Under the pieces are notes generated by a model that had not been told where the DNA came from, did no database searches, and saw nothing but the letters and a program-made list of their open reading frames with translations. Positions 18,965 through 28,600 of a DNA stretch of 33,793 nt are shown piece after piece. Made by a program: the position numbers and the translations under genes. The stretch lies in contig RZYB01000010.1 in the NCBI GenBank assembly GCA_009930495.1, positions 1 through 33,793 on the forward strand, written 5' to 3'. The DNA is from Deltaproteobacteria bacterium (lineage in GTDB: Bacteria > Desulfobacterota > Desulfovibrionia > Desulfovibrionales > Desulfomicrobiaceae). Positions within the stretch are counted from its first letter, which is position 1. Every line of letters starts with the position of its first letter.

Positions 18965-18987
18965 TCACCACTATAAAAGCGTGGTGA
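18965..18987 (-). terminator. Possible hairpin terminator after rodA
   Basis: A 7-bp perfect inverted repeat (TCACCAC 18965-18971, GTGGTGA 18981-18987) with a nine-base loop lies about 130 bp after the rodA stop and just upstream of the atp promoter candidate. On the minus strand it is followed by an AT-rich ATTATTTAAAAA stretch, not a pure T-run, so termination is only plausible. Confidence 0.4.
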
Positions 18988-19047
18988 CGTCTTGGTTTAC
19001 GCGCTTTGTCCAGAATTTCACGTGCCTAGTCCGCACGCATCCTCACA

Positions 19048-19063
19048 ACACGGCCAGCCGTGT
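19048..19063. repeat. 16-bp inverted repeat in the rodA-atpF' gap
   Basis: ACACGGC-CA-GCCGTGT is a perfect 7-bp inverted repeat with a two-base centre, about 55 bp after the rodA stop. It may be a transcript-end hairpin or a dimeric regulator site. Nothing else in this 242-bp gap looks like a gene. Confidence 0.4.
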
Positions 19064-19117
19064 CGCGATTTGCGCCCGAGGCAAAATTCGCCACCCTTGC
19101 CCCCAGGACGGTTGACA

Positions 19118-20224
19118 TCAGGTCTTGAACACAAAACGGCGCATGCTCACGTTCAACACAACGCCAATCATGCAAAAATTCACCAGGGAAGAACTACCGC
19201 CATAACTAATAAACGGTAATGGGATCCCCACCACCGGCATGATCCCGAGGACCATGCCCATATTGATGAGAATTTGCCAAAAAAAATAGAAAAACACGCC
19301 GGCCGCGAGCAACCCTCCGAACTCTTCCTTGGCTTCCATGGCCGTGGCATAAATTTGATATAAAAAAGCACAGAAAAGCCCCAGCAGCACCATGGACCCG
19401 ACAAAACCCCATTCCTCCCCAAAAACGGCAAACGCGAAATCCGTGTGCTTTTCCGGCAGGAACCGAAGTTGGCTTTGTGTCCCCCCGAGAAATCCCTTGC
19501 CCCAAAACCCGCCGGAACCAATGGCGATCTGGGATTGGATAATGTGGTAGCCCGAGCCCAGGGGGTCATTGCCCGGATCCAAAAAAGTCAAAATACGTTG
19601 TTTTTGATAATCGTGGAGAAAAAACCACCCAAAAGGCAGGATACAAGGGATCGTGATCAACAAGGTCCTCAAGACAGCCGGTCGCAGCCCCTTGAACAAA
19701 ATCATGCCACCCAAAATCAACAGCACGTTCAAGGATGATCCCAAATCGGGCTGTTTGACAATAAGCATGGCGGGGATGAGCCCAATCATCAGTGCCTTGA
19801 TCAAATTGAACCAGCCGAGTCGGCCTTCGATGCTGGCCAAAATCCGCGCCCCAAGGATCAAAACGGCGATCTTGACCATTTCCGTGGGCTGGAGATTAAA
19901 AAGTCCGAAGTCAAGCCAGCGCTTCGCGCCATATATAATCTTTCCGAAAAGAGCGACGCCAACCAGCAAAGCCAGCGCCATCGCATACAGCGGCCAGGAA
20001 ATCGCCTTGAAGTGGCGGTAGTCGACCAGCAAGACCACGGCCATGGCCAGGGCACTGACCGCCCCCCACAACATTTGCTTGCTGAAATAATCATCGACAG
20101 CCAAGCCCTCGGAAACACGCAACGTGCTGGCCGAATACAGGTTCAACGCGCCAACAAAAAAAAGGACTGCGGTCAATCCGAGAAGTGCCCAACTGATATG
20201 AAAAAAAAGACGGCGATCAAACAT
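19118..20224 (-). CDS. rodA: Peptidoglycan glycosyltransferase RodA (SEDS family)
   Basis: RodA polymerises lipid II during side-wall growth with PBP2. The 368-residue protein has about ten hydrophobic segments. SEDS motifs are visible: KRWLDFGLFNLQPTEMVKIA, the KQPDLGSSLN region with its key aspartate, GSGGFWGKGFLGGTQSQLRFLPEKHTDF, and the C-terminal GIPLPFISYGGSSSLVNF. Two adjacent ATGs exist. GAGGAG lies five bases before the one at 20224 and only two before the one at 20227, so the former is preferred. The gene follows mrdA with only a few bases between. It is the last gene of the mreBCD-mrdA-rodA cluster. Confidence 0.96.
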   Translation of the reverse strand: MFDRRLFFHISWALLGLTAVLFFVGALNLYSASTLRVSEGLAVDDYFSKQMLWGAVSALAMAVVLLVDYRHFKAISWPLYAMALALLVGVALFGKIIYGAKRWLDFGLFNLQPTEMVKIAVLILGARILASIEGRLGWFNLIKALMIGLIPAMLIVKQPDLGSSLNVLLILGGMILFKGLRPAVLRTLLITIPCILPFGWFFLHDYQKQRILTFLDPGNDPLGSGYHIIQSQIAIGSGGFWGKGFLGGTQSQLRFLPEKHTDFAFAVFGEEWGFVGSMVLLGLFCAFLYQIYATAMEAKEEFGGLLAAGVFFYFFWQILINMGMVLGIMPVVGIPLPFISYGGSSSLVNFCMIGVVLNVSMRRFVFKT

Positions 20225-20233
20225 CATGGCTCC

Positions 20234-22030
20234 TCACTGCGCGGAGTGGTCGCTGAAAATGGCGTCCAGTACGGCGCCGGCGACAGGGCCGGCATCGGCT
20301 CCGCCATGCCCGCCATGCTCGATCATGACCGCGACGGCATACCGCTTTCCATCCTTTTCCGCGAAACAAGCTATCCAGGCATGGTCCCGGTATTTATACG
20401 GAATTTCGTGCGTCTGCTTTTTCTCATACCGATCCATGAGTTTCACCACCTGTGCCGTGCCTGTTTTCCCACCAATCCGAACACCCTGTCGTCGGACCAG
20501 ACGCGCGGTTCCGCGCTCCTCCTCGACAGTGGCGACCATGGCCTCGAGAATCAGGTTGCGATTGACGTCCGACAAGGGCAAGGAGCCCACGACGTCAGGT
20601 TCACCAGGCAACAGCAGCGTGGGACGCAACAGTTTTCCTCCGTTGGCCAACGCCGCCACGAATCGAGCCACCTGCAGCGGCGTGGTCAAGGCGTAGCCCT
20701 GGCCAATGGAAAAATTAAGCGTTTCACCACCTTGCCACTTTTCGCCAAAACGCTTCAACTTCCAGGCGCTGGTGGGCATGAGCCCCGAGCGTTCGTGCGG
20801 CAATTCGATCCCGGTCCTCGCGCCGAATCCGCACAGGGTCGCGTACTCGCTGATCCGGTCAACCCCGAGCTGCTCGCCAACAACATAATAATAGACATCA
20901 CAGGACTCGCGCAGGGATTTCCAAAAATCAACCTTGCCGTGCCCACCCCGTTTCCAACAGCGGAAAAATCTTTGCCCGAGCTTGTACTTGCCGGTGCAGT
21001 ACACGGTGGACGACGGCGTCACCACACCTTTTTCCAAGGCCAAGCCCGAAACCACCAGCTTGAAAACCGATCCAGGGGGATACGCGCTCTGGATCGGCCG
21101 ATTTTGCAAGGGATGCAGGTCATCCTCCACAAGCTCGTCCCATTTCGCGTGGCTGATTCCGACCACGAATTCATTGGGATCGTAACTCGGCAGGCTGACT
21201 TGCGCCAACACGCGGCCCGTGTCGGCGTTCATGGCCACGACCGCTCCGACCTTGCCCTCCAGGGCCTTGGTAGCGGCTTCCTGGAGGGGCAGGGAAATAC
21301 TCAGCGTCAGGTCCTCGCCCATGACGGGCTGCGCGAGAACCTTGGAGGACAAAACCCGGCCCGAGGCATCGACCTCGAATTCTTCCAGCCCCTTTTCCCC
21401 CCGCAAGCGGCGCTCCAGGACATATTCCACCCCTTGCTTGCCGACATCGTCACCGAGTTGCAGACTAGCGTCGTTGTTGAGTTCATCCTCGTTGGCCCGC
21501 GCCACATACCCCAGAATATGCGCCAGGGTCTGTCCATAGGCGTACGATCGTCTTGGACGGACAGCGATACGCAATCCGGGCCAATCGCCCAAATGCGTTT
21601 CCACCACCGCCACCAACTCAAAGGAAATGTTGGAAACAAGGATCTGTTCCTCGAAGGGCTTTGTCCGCCGCTTGCCCAGTTCAAAAGCCTTTTGCAATTC
21701 GTCGCGGGGCTGACCGGTCCAGAGAGCCACCTGGTCCAGGGTTTTGGGGATGTCCGAGCAGTCTTCCCGAATGAGGGCCAGGGCATAGGCTGGCGTGTTC
21801 TCGGCCAACAGAATTCCATTCCGATCCCGGATGAATCCCCGCGGCGAAAACATGGAGCTCTGCCGTGTCCGGTTATCCTGGGCCCGTTCCTTGTAGAATT
21901 CGCTCTTGTAAATCTGCAAATACCACAAGCGGATGCCGAAAACGCAAAACAACAGCGCCACCAAAAGCAAAAGCAACGGTGGGCCAGAAAACAATTCCGG
22001 CCGTCTGGTTGGGGTATCAAACGCGCCCAT
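20234..22030 (-). CDS. mrdA: Penicillin-binding protein 2 (elongation transpeptidase)
   Basis: PBP2 cross-links peptidoglycan in the elongasome. The 598-residue protein has one N-terminal membrane helix (about residues 17-36). The dimerisation domain follows (RGFIRDRNGILLAEN, HILGYV, GKQGVEYVLERRLRG). In the transpeptidase domain the active serine is in PPGSVFKL (about 321), SCD stands in the SxN position (376-378), and GKTGTAQ carries the KTG box (about 522). YCTGKYKLGQ and GHGKVDFWKSL are typical of PBP2. The ATG overlaps the end of mreD by 14 bases. Confidence 0.96.
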   Translation of the reverse strand: MGAFDTPTRRPELFSGPPLLLLLVALLFCVFGIRLWYLQIYKSEFYKERAQDNRTRQSSMFSPRGFIRDRNGILLAENTPAYALALIREDCSDIPKTLDQVALWTGQPRDELQKAFELGKRRTKPFEEQILVSNISFELVAVVETHLGDWPGLRIAVRPRRSYAYGQTLAHILGYVARANEDELNNDASLQLGDDVGKQGVEYVLERRLRGEKGLEEFEVDASGRVLSSKVLAQPVMGEDLTLSISLPLQEAATKALEGKVGAVVAMNADTGRVLAQVSLPSYDPNEFVVGISHAKWDELVEDDLHPLQNRPIQSAYPPGSVFKLVVSGLALEKGVVTPSSTVYCTGKYKLGQRFFRCWKRGGHGKVDFWKSLRESCDVYYYVVGEQLGVDRISEYATLCGFGARTGIELPHERSGLMPTSAWKLKRFGEKWQGGETLNFSIGQGYALTTPLQVARFVAALANGGKLLRPTLLLPGEPDVVGSLPLSDVNRNLILEAMVATVEEERGTARLVRRQGVRIGGKTGTAQVVKLMDRYEKKQTHEIPYKYRDHAWIACFAEKDGKRYAVAVMIEHGGHGGADAGPVAGAVLDAIFSDHSAQ

Positions 22031-22523
22031 GGGGCATCACTTTCCGATAGACAAACAAGGATATCGCCCACGTCAGGACGTAGCTCGACCATTGGCGGAA
22101 GACCCAAGGCCAGGGGTCGGGCAGCCGCGTGGCTATTTCCTGGAAGGAAATGGCTCCGGCCAAAACCACATACAGCCAGCCAGCCAGCCCAAGGGAAAAC
22201 GTCAGGATGAAAAGCGGATTTTCAGGCTCAAGCAGCCATTGCGAGACAAAAAAAAGAACAAACAATCCCGCATAAAACAAAAGCGATGTCCCAAATGCCA
22301 AGCTGCCAGCCCCTTCGTGCAGAAAAATCCACAACACGGCCACGGACAGCGCCTGCCACAACCGTCGAAATTGGAGGCAGACCAGCACCCCGGGAGACAA
22401 AAAATCATGCCCCCCCGACAGTTCCTGGGCCCAGACCGCGCACGTCATATACGCGCCCCACCAAAAAAAAGAGGGAAGCACCGCCATTTTGGGCGTGTCA
22501 TGCTGATCCGGATTGAGTTTCAC
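22017..22523 (-). CDS. mreD: Rod shape-determining protein MreD
   Basis: MreD is a small membrane protein that links MreC to the RodA-PBP2 complex. The 168-residue product is mostly hydrophobic, with about five membrane segments (for example LWQALSVAVLWIFLH and SLLFYAGLFVLFFVSQWLL). Primary conservation in this family is poor, so the call relies on size, topology and position between mreC and mrdA. The start is uncertain. A GTG at 22523, 7 bp after the mreC stop, gives 168 residues; the ATG at 22487 would give 156. Neither has a clear ribosome binding site. The stop overlaps mrdA by 14 bases. Confidence 0.85.
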   Translation of the reverse strand: MKLNPDQHDTPKMAVLPSFFWWGAYMTCAVWAQELSGGHDFLSPGVLVCLQFRRLWQALSVAVLWIFLHEGAGSLAFGTSLLFYAGLFVLFFVSQWLLEPENPLFILTFSLGLAGWLYVVLAGAISFQEIATRLPDPWPWVFRQWSSYVLTWAISLFVYRKVMPHGRV

Positions 22524-22530
22524 GGCCAAG

Positions 22531-23478
22531 TTATTGGCGCCGGCCGGAAGCGCCGGCCTTGGCCGCGCCAGGCGTGGACACGGCGGAAGTGCCGCGATCC
22601 ACTGGCGCCGTTGCGTTGTTTCCGGTCGCGTTGCCAACTACGGCCTCGGCCTTCGGAGCGGACTCGCGACTCAGCACGAGCAGCTCTTCATAATAGCGCA
22701 AGGCAAGGATGGGTTCGGCATAGACCTGTTGAAAAAGAGAAACATCGGATGGGGTAACCTCCACCACTCGGGCCACGGGAATCCCCTTGGGAAAGACACC
22801 GCCCATGCCGGAACTGATCAAGATCTCCCCCGGGACAACGGAATCATTGCGGGGGATGAACTTGACTTCAAGAAACGCGCCCGCGCCCGCCCCCTGCACA
22901 ATGGCGGGAACCCGCCCCTCGCTGGTAATGACGGGAATACGGCTTGAGGCATCGGACAGAAGCAGCACATTGGAAAAAAAAAGCCCGGGCTTGACAACGC
23001 GGCCAACAATCCCCCGGGGGGAAATAACCGGGGCGTGCTCGCGTACCCCATGCGCCGAGCCCAAATCCACGAGCACCGTTTCGAGAACCGCGTTTGGCCC
23101 CAGCTTCTGGCCAACAACCCGACATCCGCGCGCGCTCCAGCCCGGCTCGGGCGCAAACCGAAGCAAGCCGGCTATCCGATCGGCAAACTTGGCTTTTTCC
23201 GAGACGCGGCCAAGCGCCTGCTCCAGCTCGCGCACCCTGCCCGCAAGGTCCTCGTTTTCCTGGCGCACGCCGACAAGATAGATATACCGGGACCAAAAAT
23301 CATCGAAATTGCTCTGGGCCCATCTGCCAGGCGCCAAAAGCCAACCGCTGATATCCAGGCCGATCATCGCGCCCACGTCATCCAGATGACCTGTTTTCCA
23401 ATTCCAGGTGTAAATGGAAAAATATAAAACCAGGGGCAGGATAAAAAAACAGATCAGGCGTTTAAACCGCGACGACAT
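22531..23478 (-). CDS. mreC: Rod shape-determining protein MreC
   Basis: MreC is a periplasmic scaffold protein of the elongasome. The 315-residue protein has one N-terminal membrane helix (RLICFFILPLVLYFSIYTW). A short coiled coil follows (QENEDLAGRVRELEQALGRVSEK). The beta-barrel region carries VDLGSAHGVREHAPVISPRGIVGRV and VLLLSDASSRIPV, both typical of MreC. The C-terminal ~40 residues are rich in A, G, N, T and P and probably disordered. The start can be ATG at 23478 or an adjacent GTG at 23481; both lie a few bases after the mreB stop. Confidence 0.94.
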   Translation of the reverse strand: MSSRFKRLICFFILPLVLYFSIYTWNWKTGHLDDVGAMIGLDISGWLLAPGRWAQSNFDDFWSRYIYLVGVRQENEDLAGRVRELEQALGRVSEKAKFADRIAGLLRFAPEPGWSARGCRVVGQKLGPNAVLETVLVDLGSAHGVREHAPVISPRGIVGRVVKPGLFFSNVLLLSDASSRIPVITSEGRVPAIVQGAGAGAFLEVKFIPRNDSVVPGEILISSGMGGVFPKGIPVARVVEVTPSDVSLFQQVYAEPILALRYYEELLVLSRESAPKAEAVVGNATGNNATAPVDRGTSAVSTPGAAKAGASGRRQ

Positions 23479-23482
23479 CACG

Positions 23483-24708
<1,226 letters not shown>

Positions 24709-25665
24709 ATGCTAATCCACCGATACTTTTCATTGGCCACCTACTTCCGCCGCCGTTTTGGACGGCGCATCCAGAAAATCGCCCTGGACGCGGACAGCAC
24801 GTGCCCGAATCGCGATGGGACAATTTCCAGTCACGGCTGCACCTTTTGCAACCAACTCGGTTCGGGGACCGGGTTGGCCCGTTCCGGACAGTCTCTCTCC
24901 GAGCAATATCTGGCCCGGCGACGCGCCTATCTCCGGAAGCGAACCGACGCTCGGTTCATGGCCTACATTCAATCATTCTCCAACACGCATGGCCCGGCCG
25001 CGCGTCTTCGCCGGCTGCTCCACGAGCTGGAAAACCTGCCCGATCTGGCGGGGCTGGCCATCGGAACCCGGCCAGACTGCCTGGACCAAGAAAAGCTGCA
25101 CATCCTCCGCGACGCGCCCGGCGCGGAAACCTGGCTGGATCTTGGCCTGCAAAGCGCGCATGACCGGACCCTGCGACGCATCCAGCGCGGACACGACGCA
25201 ACATGCTTCGCGTTCTGGGCCGACCAGGCAGCCCAGGCGGGGCTCAAGGTCTGCGCCCATGTCATCACGGGCCTTCCAGGCGAAATCCTGGCGGACTTCG
25301 AACAAACCATCTCCTTTGTCAACAGCCTCCCCGTGCACGGCATCAAGATTCATAATCTCCTCGTGTGCTCGGGCGCGACCATGGAAAACGACTGGCGCCA
25401 CGGCAGGCTTCGTCTTTTGTCCAGGGGCGAGTCTCTCCATTGGTTGATCCGCGGTCTGGAACTTTTGCGTCCGGATATTGTCGTGCACAGGATCAACGCC
25501 GATCCCAATGGGGATGAACTCCTGGCTCCGGCCTGGGCCGCTGACAAAAGACATTTCCTGGACGATGCGCGTCGCCTGCTTGAAACCAATGACACCTGGC
25601 AAGGACACGCTCTGGGACACGCGCTCCCGGATTGGTTCGCGCCCACGCCCCTGGAGGCTTCATGA
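24709..25665 (+). CDS. Radical SAM protein, YhcC/TIGR01212 type
   Basis: The 318-residue protein fits the YhcC/TIGR01212 radical SAM family, whose exact reaction is not settled. The 4Fe-4S cysteines are about residues 32, 44 and 47 in CPNRDG...HGCTFCN, the CX11CX2C spacing of this family. Conserved later segments are YIQSFSNTHGP, GLAIGTRPDCL, WLDLGLQSAHDRTLRRIQRGHD and HVITGLPGE. The chosen ATG gives the family N-terminus (RYFSLATYFRRRFGRRIQKI). The frame is open for 56 codons upstream, but those residues are rich in P, R and Q and have no similarity. No strong ribosome binding site is seen. Its stop overlaps the next start as ATGA. Confidence 0.9.
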   Translation: MLIHRYFSLATYFRRRFGRRIQKIALDADSTCPNRDGTISSHGCTFCNQLGSGTGLARSGQSLSEQYLARRRAYLRKRTDARFMAYIQSFSNTHGPAARLRRLLHELENLPDLAGLAIGTRPDCLDQEKLHILRDAPGAETWLDLGLQSAHDRTLRRIQRGHDATCFAFWADQAAQAGLKVCAHVITGLPGEILADFEQTISFVNSLPVHGIKIHNLLVCSGATMENDWRHGRLRLLSRGESLHWLIRGLELLRPDIVVHRINADPNGDELLAPAWAADKRHFLDDARRLLETNDTWQGHALGHALPDWFAPTPLEAS

Positions 25666-26204
25666 CCCACATCGTGGAAACATTTGCCAACCCGTGGTTC
25701 AGCGCCACATTCGTCTGGCGGGAAGGAGTACTGACCCAAATCGACCTGACCGCCGATTCCATGCCCCCCACCCCGCCCCGCTCTTCCCTGGGCCCCAGGC
25801 TGGAATGGGTCGTGGGACATTACCATGCCCTGGACCACGCCGCCTGGCCAGAACTGCCGCTGAACATGGACATCCTGACACCGTTCGCGCGCAAGGTCTT
25901 AACGACCCTACACCGCGAAGTCCCCCGTGGTTCCTGGACGACCTACGGCCAGCTGGCCGCGCGATGCGGATGCGCCCGTGGCGCGCGGGCCGTGGGCGGC
26001 GTCATGGCCCGCAATCCATGGCCGCTATATCTGCCCTGCCACCGCGTGCTCGCCGCCAACATGGGGTTGGGCGGTTTTGGTCCCGGCCTCCCCCTGAAAC
26101 GAAAACTCCTGGAACTCGAAGGCGTCCTTGCCCCGGGTCACGACTCCGGTCCGAAAGCCGGGGTCCGCAACTCGTCGTCCACGGCATCGGCGTCTTCGGC
26201 GTAA
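25662..26204 (+). CDS. Methylated-DNA--protein-cysteine methyltransferase (Ogt/MGMT-like)
   Basis: The 180-residue protein is an O6-alkylguanine-DNA alkyltransferase. It repairs alkylated guanine by moving the alkyl group to its own cysteine. The active-site PCHRV is at about residues 125-129, with Cys126 as acceptor. The helix-turn-helix with PRGSWTTYGQLAARCG and the AVGGVMARNPWPL segment precede it. GGAGG just before the ATG supports the start, which overlaps the upstream stop (ATGA). The last ~21 residues (HDSGPKAG... SSTASASSA) lie beyond the usual fold. They are encoded opposite the end of the PilZ gene, so this tail is probably a non-conserved read-through end. Ogt and Ada-C-like names are both possible. 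Confidence 0.9.
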   Translation: MTHIVETFANPWFSATFVWREGVLTQIDLTADSMPPTPPRSSLGPRLEWVVGHYHALDHAAWPELPLNMDILTPFARKVLTTLHREVPRGSWTTYGQLAARCGCARGARAVGGVMARNPWPLYLPCHRVLAANMGLGGFGPGLPLKRKLLELEGVLAPGHDSGPKAGVRNSSSTASASSA

Positions 26205-26497
26205 AGACGGACCAGATTGCGCAAATGCCCAAAACTGACCTCGTCCATGCGGACAAAATCGATGGCGCTGTCCCGACCGTCGCGAATGATCCGGCCATGA
26301 ACGCGGATGCGGACCCCGGAATCCAATTCCAGAACCAGATCGCAGTCTTTTCCCGCTTCCAGACGGTCATCCGTGGAGCAGGCCAGGCCCTTGAGACTCA
26401 AATCGTGGACCACGCCGCGCACCTGTTTTCCGTCACACGCGACCAGCAGGGATAATTCCAGACTGACCCGGGTCCGTCTGCGTCGTTCCTGTGTCAT
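26138..26497 (-). CDS. PilZ-domain protein
   Basis: A 119-residue stand-alone PilZ domain, the family that binds the second messenger cyclic di-GMP. Both halves of the ligand motif are visible: RRRTRV near the N-terminus (the RxxxR arm) and DLSLKGLAC near residue 32 (the DxSxxG arm). The rest alternates strands such as DLVLELDSGVRIRVHGRII. Two ATGs are possible: 26503, and 26497 with GGAGG six bases upstream; I prefer the second. The 3' end overlaps the convergent methyltransferase gene by 67 bp. Without an effector domain its target cannot be named. Confidence 0.85.
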   Translation of the reverse strand: MTQERRRRTRVSLELSLLVACDGKQVRGVVHDLSLKGLACSTDDRLEAGKDCDLVLELDSGVRIRVHGRIIRDGRDSAIDFVRMDEVSFGHLRNLVRLYAEDADAVDDELRTPAFGPES

Positions 26498-26538
26498 GAG
26501 CATCCTCCCTCCCCGTCCTGCGACAAGGGAATGGATTT

Positions 26539-26577
26539 GACAAGGAAAGCCCCGATCGCGTCGGGGCTTTCCTTGTC
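26539..26577 (-). terminator. Intrinsic terminator with 17-bp perfect stem after the helicase gene
   Basis: GACAAGGAAAGCCCCGA (26539-26555) pairs perfectly with 26561-26577 around a TCGCG loop. On the minus strand the stem begins inside the helicase stop codon and its 3' arm contains GGGGCTTTCCTT. A shorter inner stem with the TTT as tract is probably the active form. It separates the helicase from the PilZ gene on the same strand. Confidence 0.85.
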
Positions 26578-28600
26578 ATTCCAGAAAAATCTTCTTCCTC
26601 GGTTTGGGCGGAACGGCTCCCGGCTCGGAAGGCTTGGGCGCGGAACGAACTTCCGGTTCCGCTGGCCTTCTCGGTGGAGCCTCCGGTCGTGACACGGGCG
26701 GAGAGAACGGCGCCGAGGGCTGCTCCATGGCCGGTTCACGGGCCCCTTCCGTTTTTTGAGCCGAAGATTTGCGTGGACGGCGACGGCGACGTTTCTTAGG
26801 CGCCCCGGACGGACCGGTTGGCGGAGTGCTACCCCCGGCCTCGTCCTCCCGAGTCTCCGGCTCATCCCAGATGGATTCCAGGCCAAAACCAAAATCCGGA
26901 TCGGAACCGCCCGACTCCACGGCCAAAAGCTCCGTACCGGAAACAGCGGAAGGTGTGACGGCAGGCGTCGGGATCGAAAGCTGCTCGGGAACACGCGTGG
27001 ACACGGCCTCGTCCCGGTCCTGACGGCGTTCCGGCGGCGTCGTTTCGGAGACTGGCTGGGAGCCATTGGTCGGCTTCTTCCGATTACGCTTGCGCTTGCG
27101 CTTGTCGCCGTCCGGACGCGGCCCCTCCACGATTTGAGGCGGTTCCGCGTCAACCGAGGAGCGTTCCCGGCGCGATTCGAACCGGTCTTGAACCGCCACG
27201 GGGGCAATCAACCGTTCCGAGGGCTGTTCCAAGGGGGCGTGAAACGTCTTCTGGTAAAAATCATCCATGAGCATGGCCAACACCACGCGCGCTTCCTCGT
27301 TGGCCGCCACTTCGGCCACGATGCGCATGAAACGCCGCATGCGTTCCTTCTGGATATTGTCCGCCTTGCGCAACTGGGCCTCCAGGAGAAACACGGCCCG
27401 CTGCGAAATAAGCGCCTCCAACTCCTCGTCGGTGGGCACCTGGCGCTCTTCCAGGGTAATGGAAAATTTCTTGGCGATCTGCTCCAGCTCGATTTCCTCC
27501 ATGCCGGACACAAGAGAAATCGCCACCCCAGCCGCCCCGGCCCGGCCCGTGCGGCCGGTACGGTGCACGTACGCCTCGTGGTCCTGGGGCGGTTGATACT
27601 GGAAAACGTGGGACAGCTCGTGGATATCGATACCCCGGGCGGCAACGTCCGTGGCCACCAGAAACTTGAGCTTGTTGCGGCGTAACTTGTCGAGCACCTC
27701 CTCGCGCGCGGCCTGGGACAAATCAGCGCTGATCTCGCCCACGTCATAGCCAAAACGGCGCAGCACCACGGCCACGAAATGGACATCCGACTTGGTGTTG
27801 CAAAAGATGATGCCCGAAGCCGGATTCTCCTGTTCAATGATTTTGACCAGGATGCGGCTCTTCTGCATGGCCGGTACCTTGTACGCCACGTGCAGCACGT
27901 CGCTGGCGTAGACCTGTTCCTGGCTCAAGGAAATAAACAGGGGATCCTTCAAGAACTGCTGGGCCAAGCGCTTCACATGGCCGGGGTAGGTGGCCGAAAA
28001 CATGGCCGATTGCAAACCGCGCGGCAGGTAGCGCTGCAACTGCTTCATGTCCGGATAAAAACCCATGGACAGCATGCGGTCGGCTTCGTCGAAGATCAGG
28101 ATTTTCAACCTGTCGAGGTTCAAATTGCCCTTCAGCAAATGATCCAGGATGCGGCCGGGGGTTCCGACAATAAGCTGGGCGCCGGCCTCGAGCCCCTGGA
28201 TCTGCGCCTTGTACCCCACGCCACCATAGATGGGCAGCGATCTGATGCCGGACTCCCGCCCCAATTCCTCGGCGTCCCGGCCGACCTGCACGGCCAATTC
28301 CCGGGTCGGGGCGAGGATCAGGGCCTGGGGCGCGCCCAGGGCCGGGTCCAAGCCATGCAGAATGGGCAGTAGAAAGGCTCCGGTCTTGCCACTACCCGTG
28401 TGGGATTGGACCATGATGTCCCGGCCACTCAGCATGGCCGGAATGGTCTGGCGCTGGACGGGCATGAGGTCGGTCCAATTCATGCGCGCCACGGCCGCCC
28501 GTAGGGTTTCGGGCAAATCGGCCAGGAAAAAATTCTCGCCGGACGTGTCGGCGGCACTGGCGTCGGTTGGGACGCCGTCAAATTCTGAAATGTCAGTCAT
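26576..28600 (-). CDS. DEAD-box RNA helicase with long basic C-terminal tail
   Basis: The 674-residue protein is an ATP-dependent RNA helicase. All core motifs are visible: Q motif around DLMPVQRQTIP, motif I SHTGSGKT (about 66-73), PTRELA, GTPGR, DEAD (171-174), SAT (202-204), and motif VI HRTGRTGR (346-353). After about residue 450 the sequence becomes a low-complexity tail rich in P, E, R and K with two strongly basic patches (KRKRKRNRKK and KKRRRRRPRK). Such tails bind RNA in other DEAD-box proteins such as RhlE or CsdA. The start is the ATG at 28600, overlapping the hemW stop (ATGA). A 119-codon open extension upstream lies inside hemW and has no similarity. The closest named type is RhlE-like, but I do not fix a symbol. 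Confidence 0.94.
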   Translation of the reverse strand: MTDISEFDGVPTDASAADTSGENFFLADLPETLRAAVARMNWTDLMPVQRQTIPAMLSGRDIMVQSHTGSGKTGAFLLPILHGLDPALGAPQALILAPTRELAVQVGRDAEELGRESGIRSLPIYGGVGYKAQIQGLEAGAQLIVGTPGRILDHLLKGNLNLDRLKILIFDEADRMLSMGFYPDMKQLQRYLPRGLQSAMFSATYPGHVKRLAQQFLKDPLFISLSQEQVYASDVLHVAYKVPAMQKSRILVKIIEQENPASGIIFCNTKSDVHFVAVVLRRFGYDVGEISADLSQAAREEVLDKLRRNKLKFLVATDVAARGIDIHELSHVFQYQPPQDHEAYVHRTGRTGRAGAAGVAISLVSGMEEIELEQIAKKFSITLEERQVPTDEELEALISQRAVFLLEAQLRKADNIQKERMRRFMRIVAEVAANEEARVVLAMLMDDFYQKTFHAPLEQPSERLIAPVAVQDRFESRRERSSVDAEPPQIVEGPRPDGDKRKRKRNRKKPTNGSQPVSETTPPERRQDRDEAVSTRVPEQLSIPTPAVTPSAVSGTELLAVESGGSDPDFGFGLESIWDEPETREDEAGGSTPPTGPSGAPKKRRRRRPRKSSAQKTEGAREPAMEQPSAPFSPPVSRPEAPPRRPAEPEVRSAPKPSEPGAVPPKPRKKIFLE

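Noticed and set aside
20012-22210. 732-codon plus-strand open frame opposite mrdA
   Set aside because: It spans the complement of parts of rodA, mrdA and mreD, all of which have full family motifs. No independent coding evidence.
26561-26577. The 17-bp stem after the helicase as part of a mobile repeat
   Set aside because: It starts exactly at the gene's stop codon and has the form of a terminator; I saw no second copy in the window.
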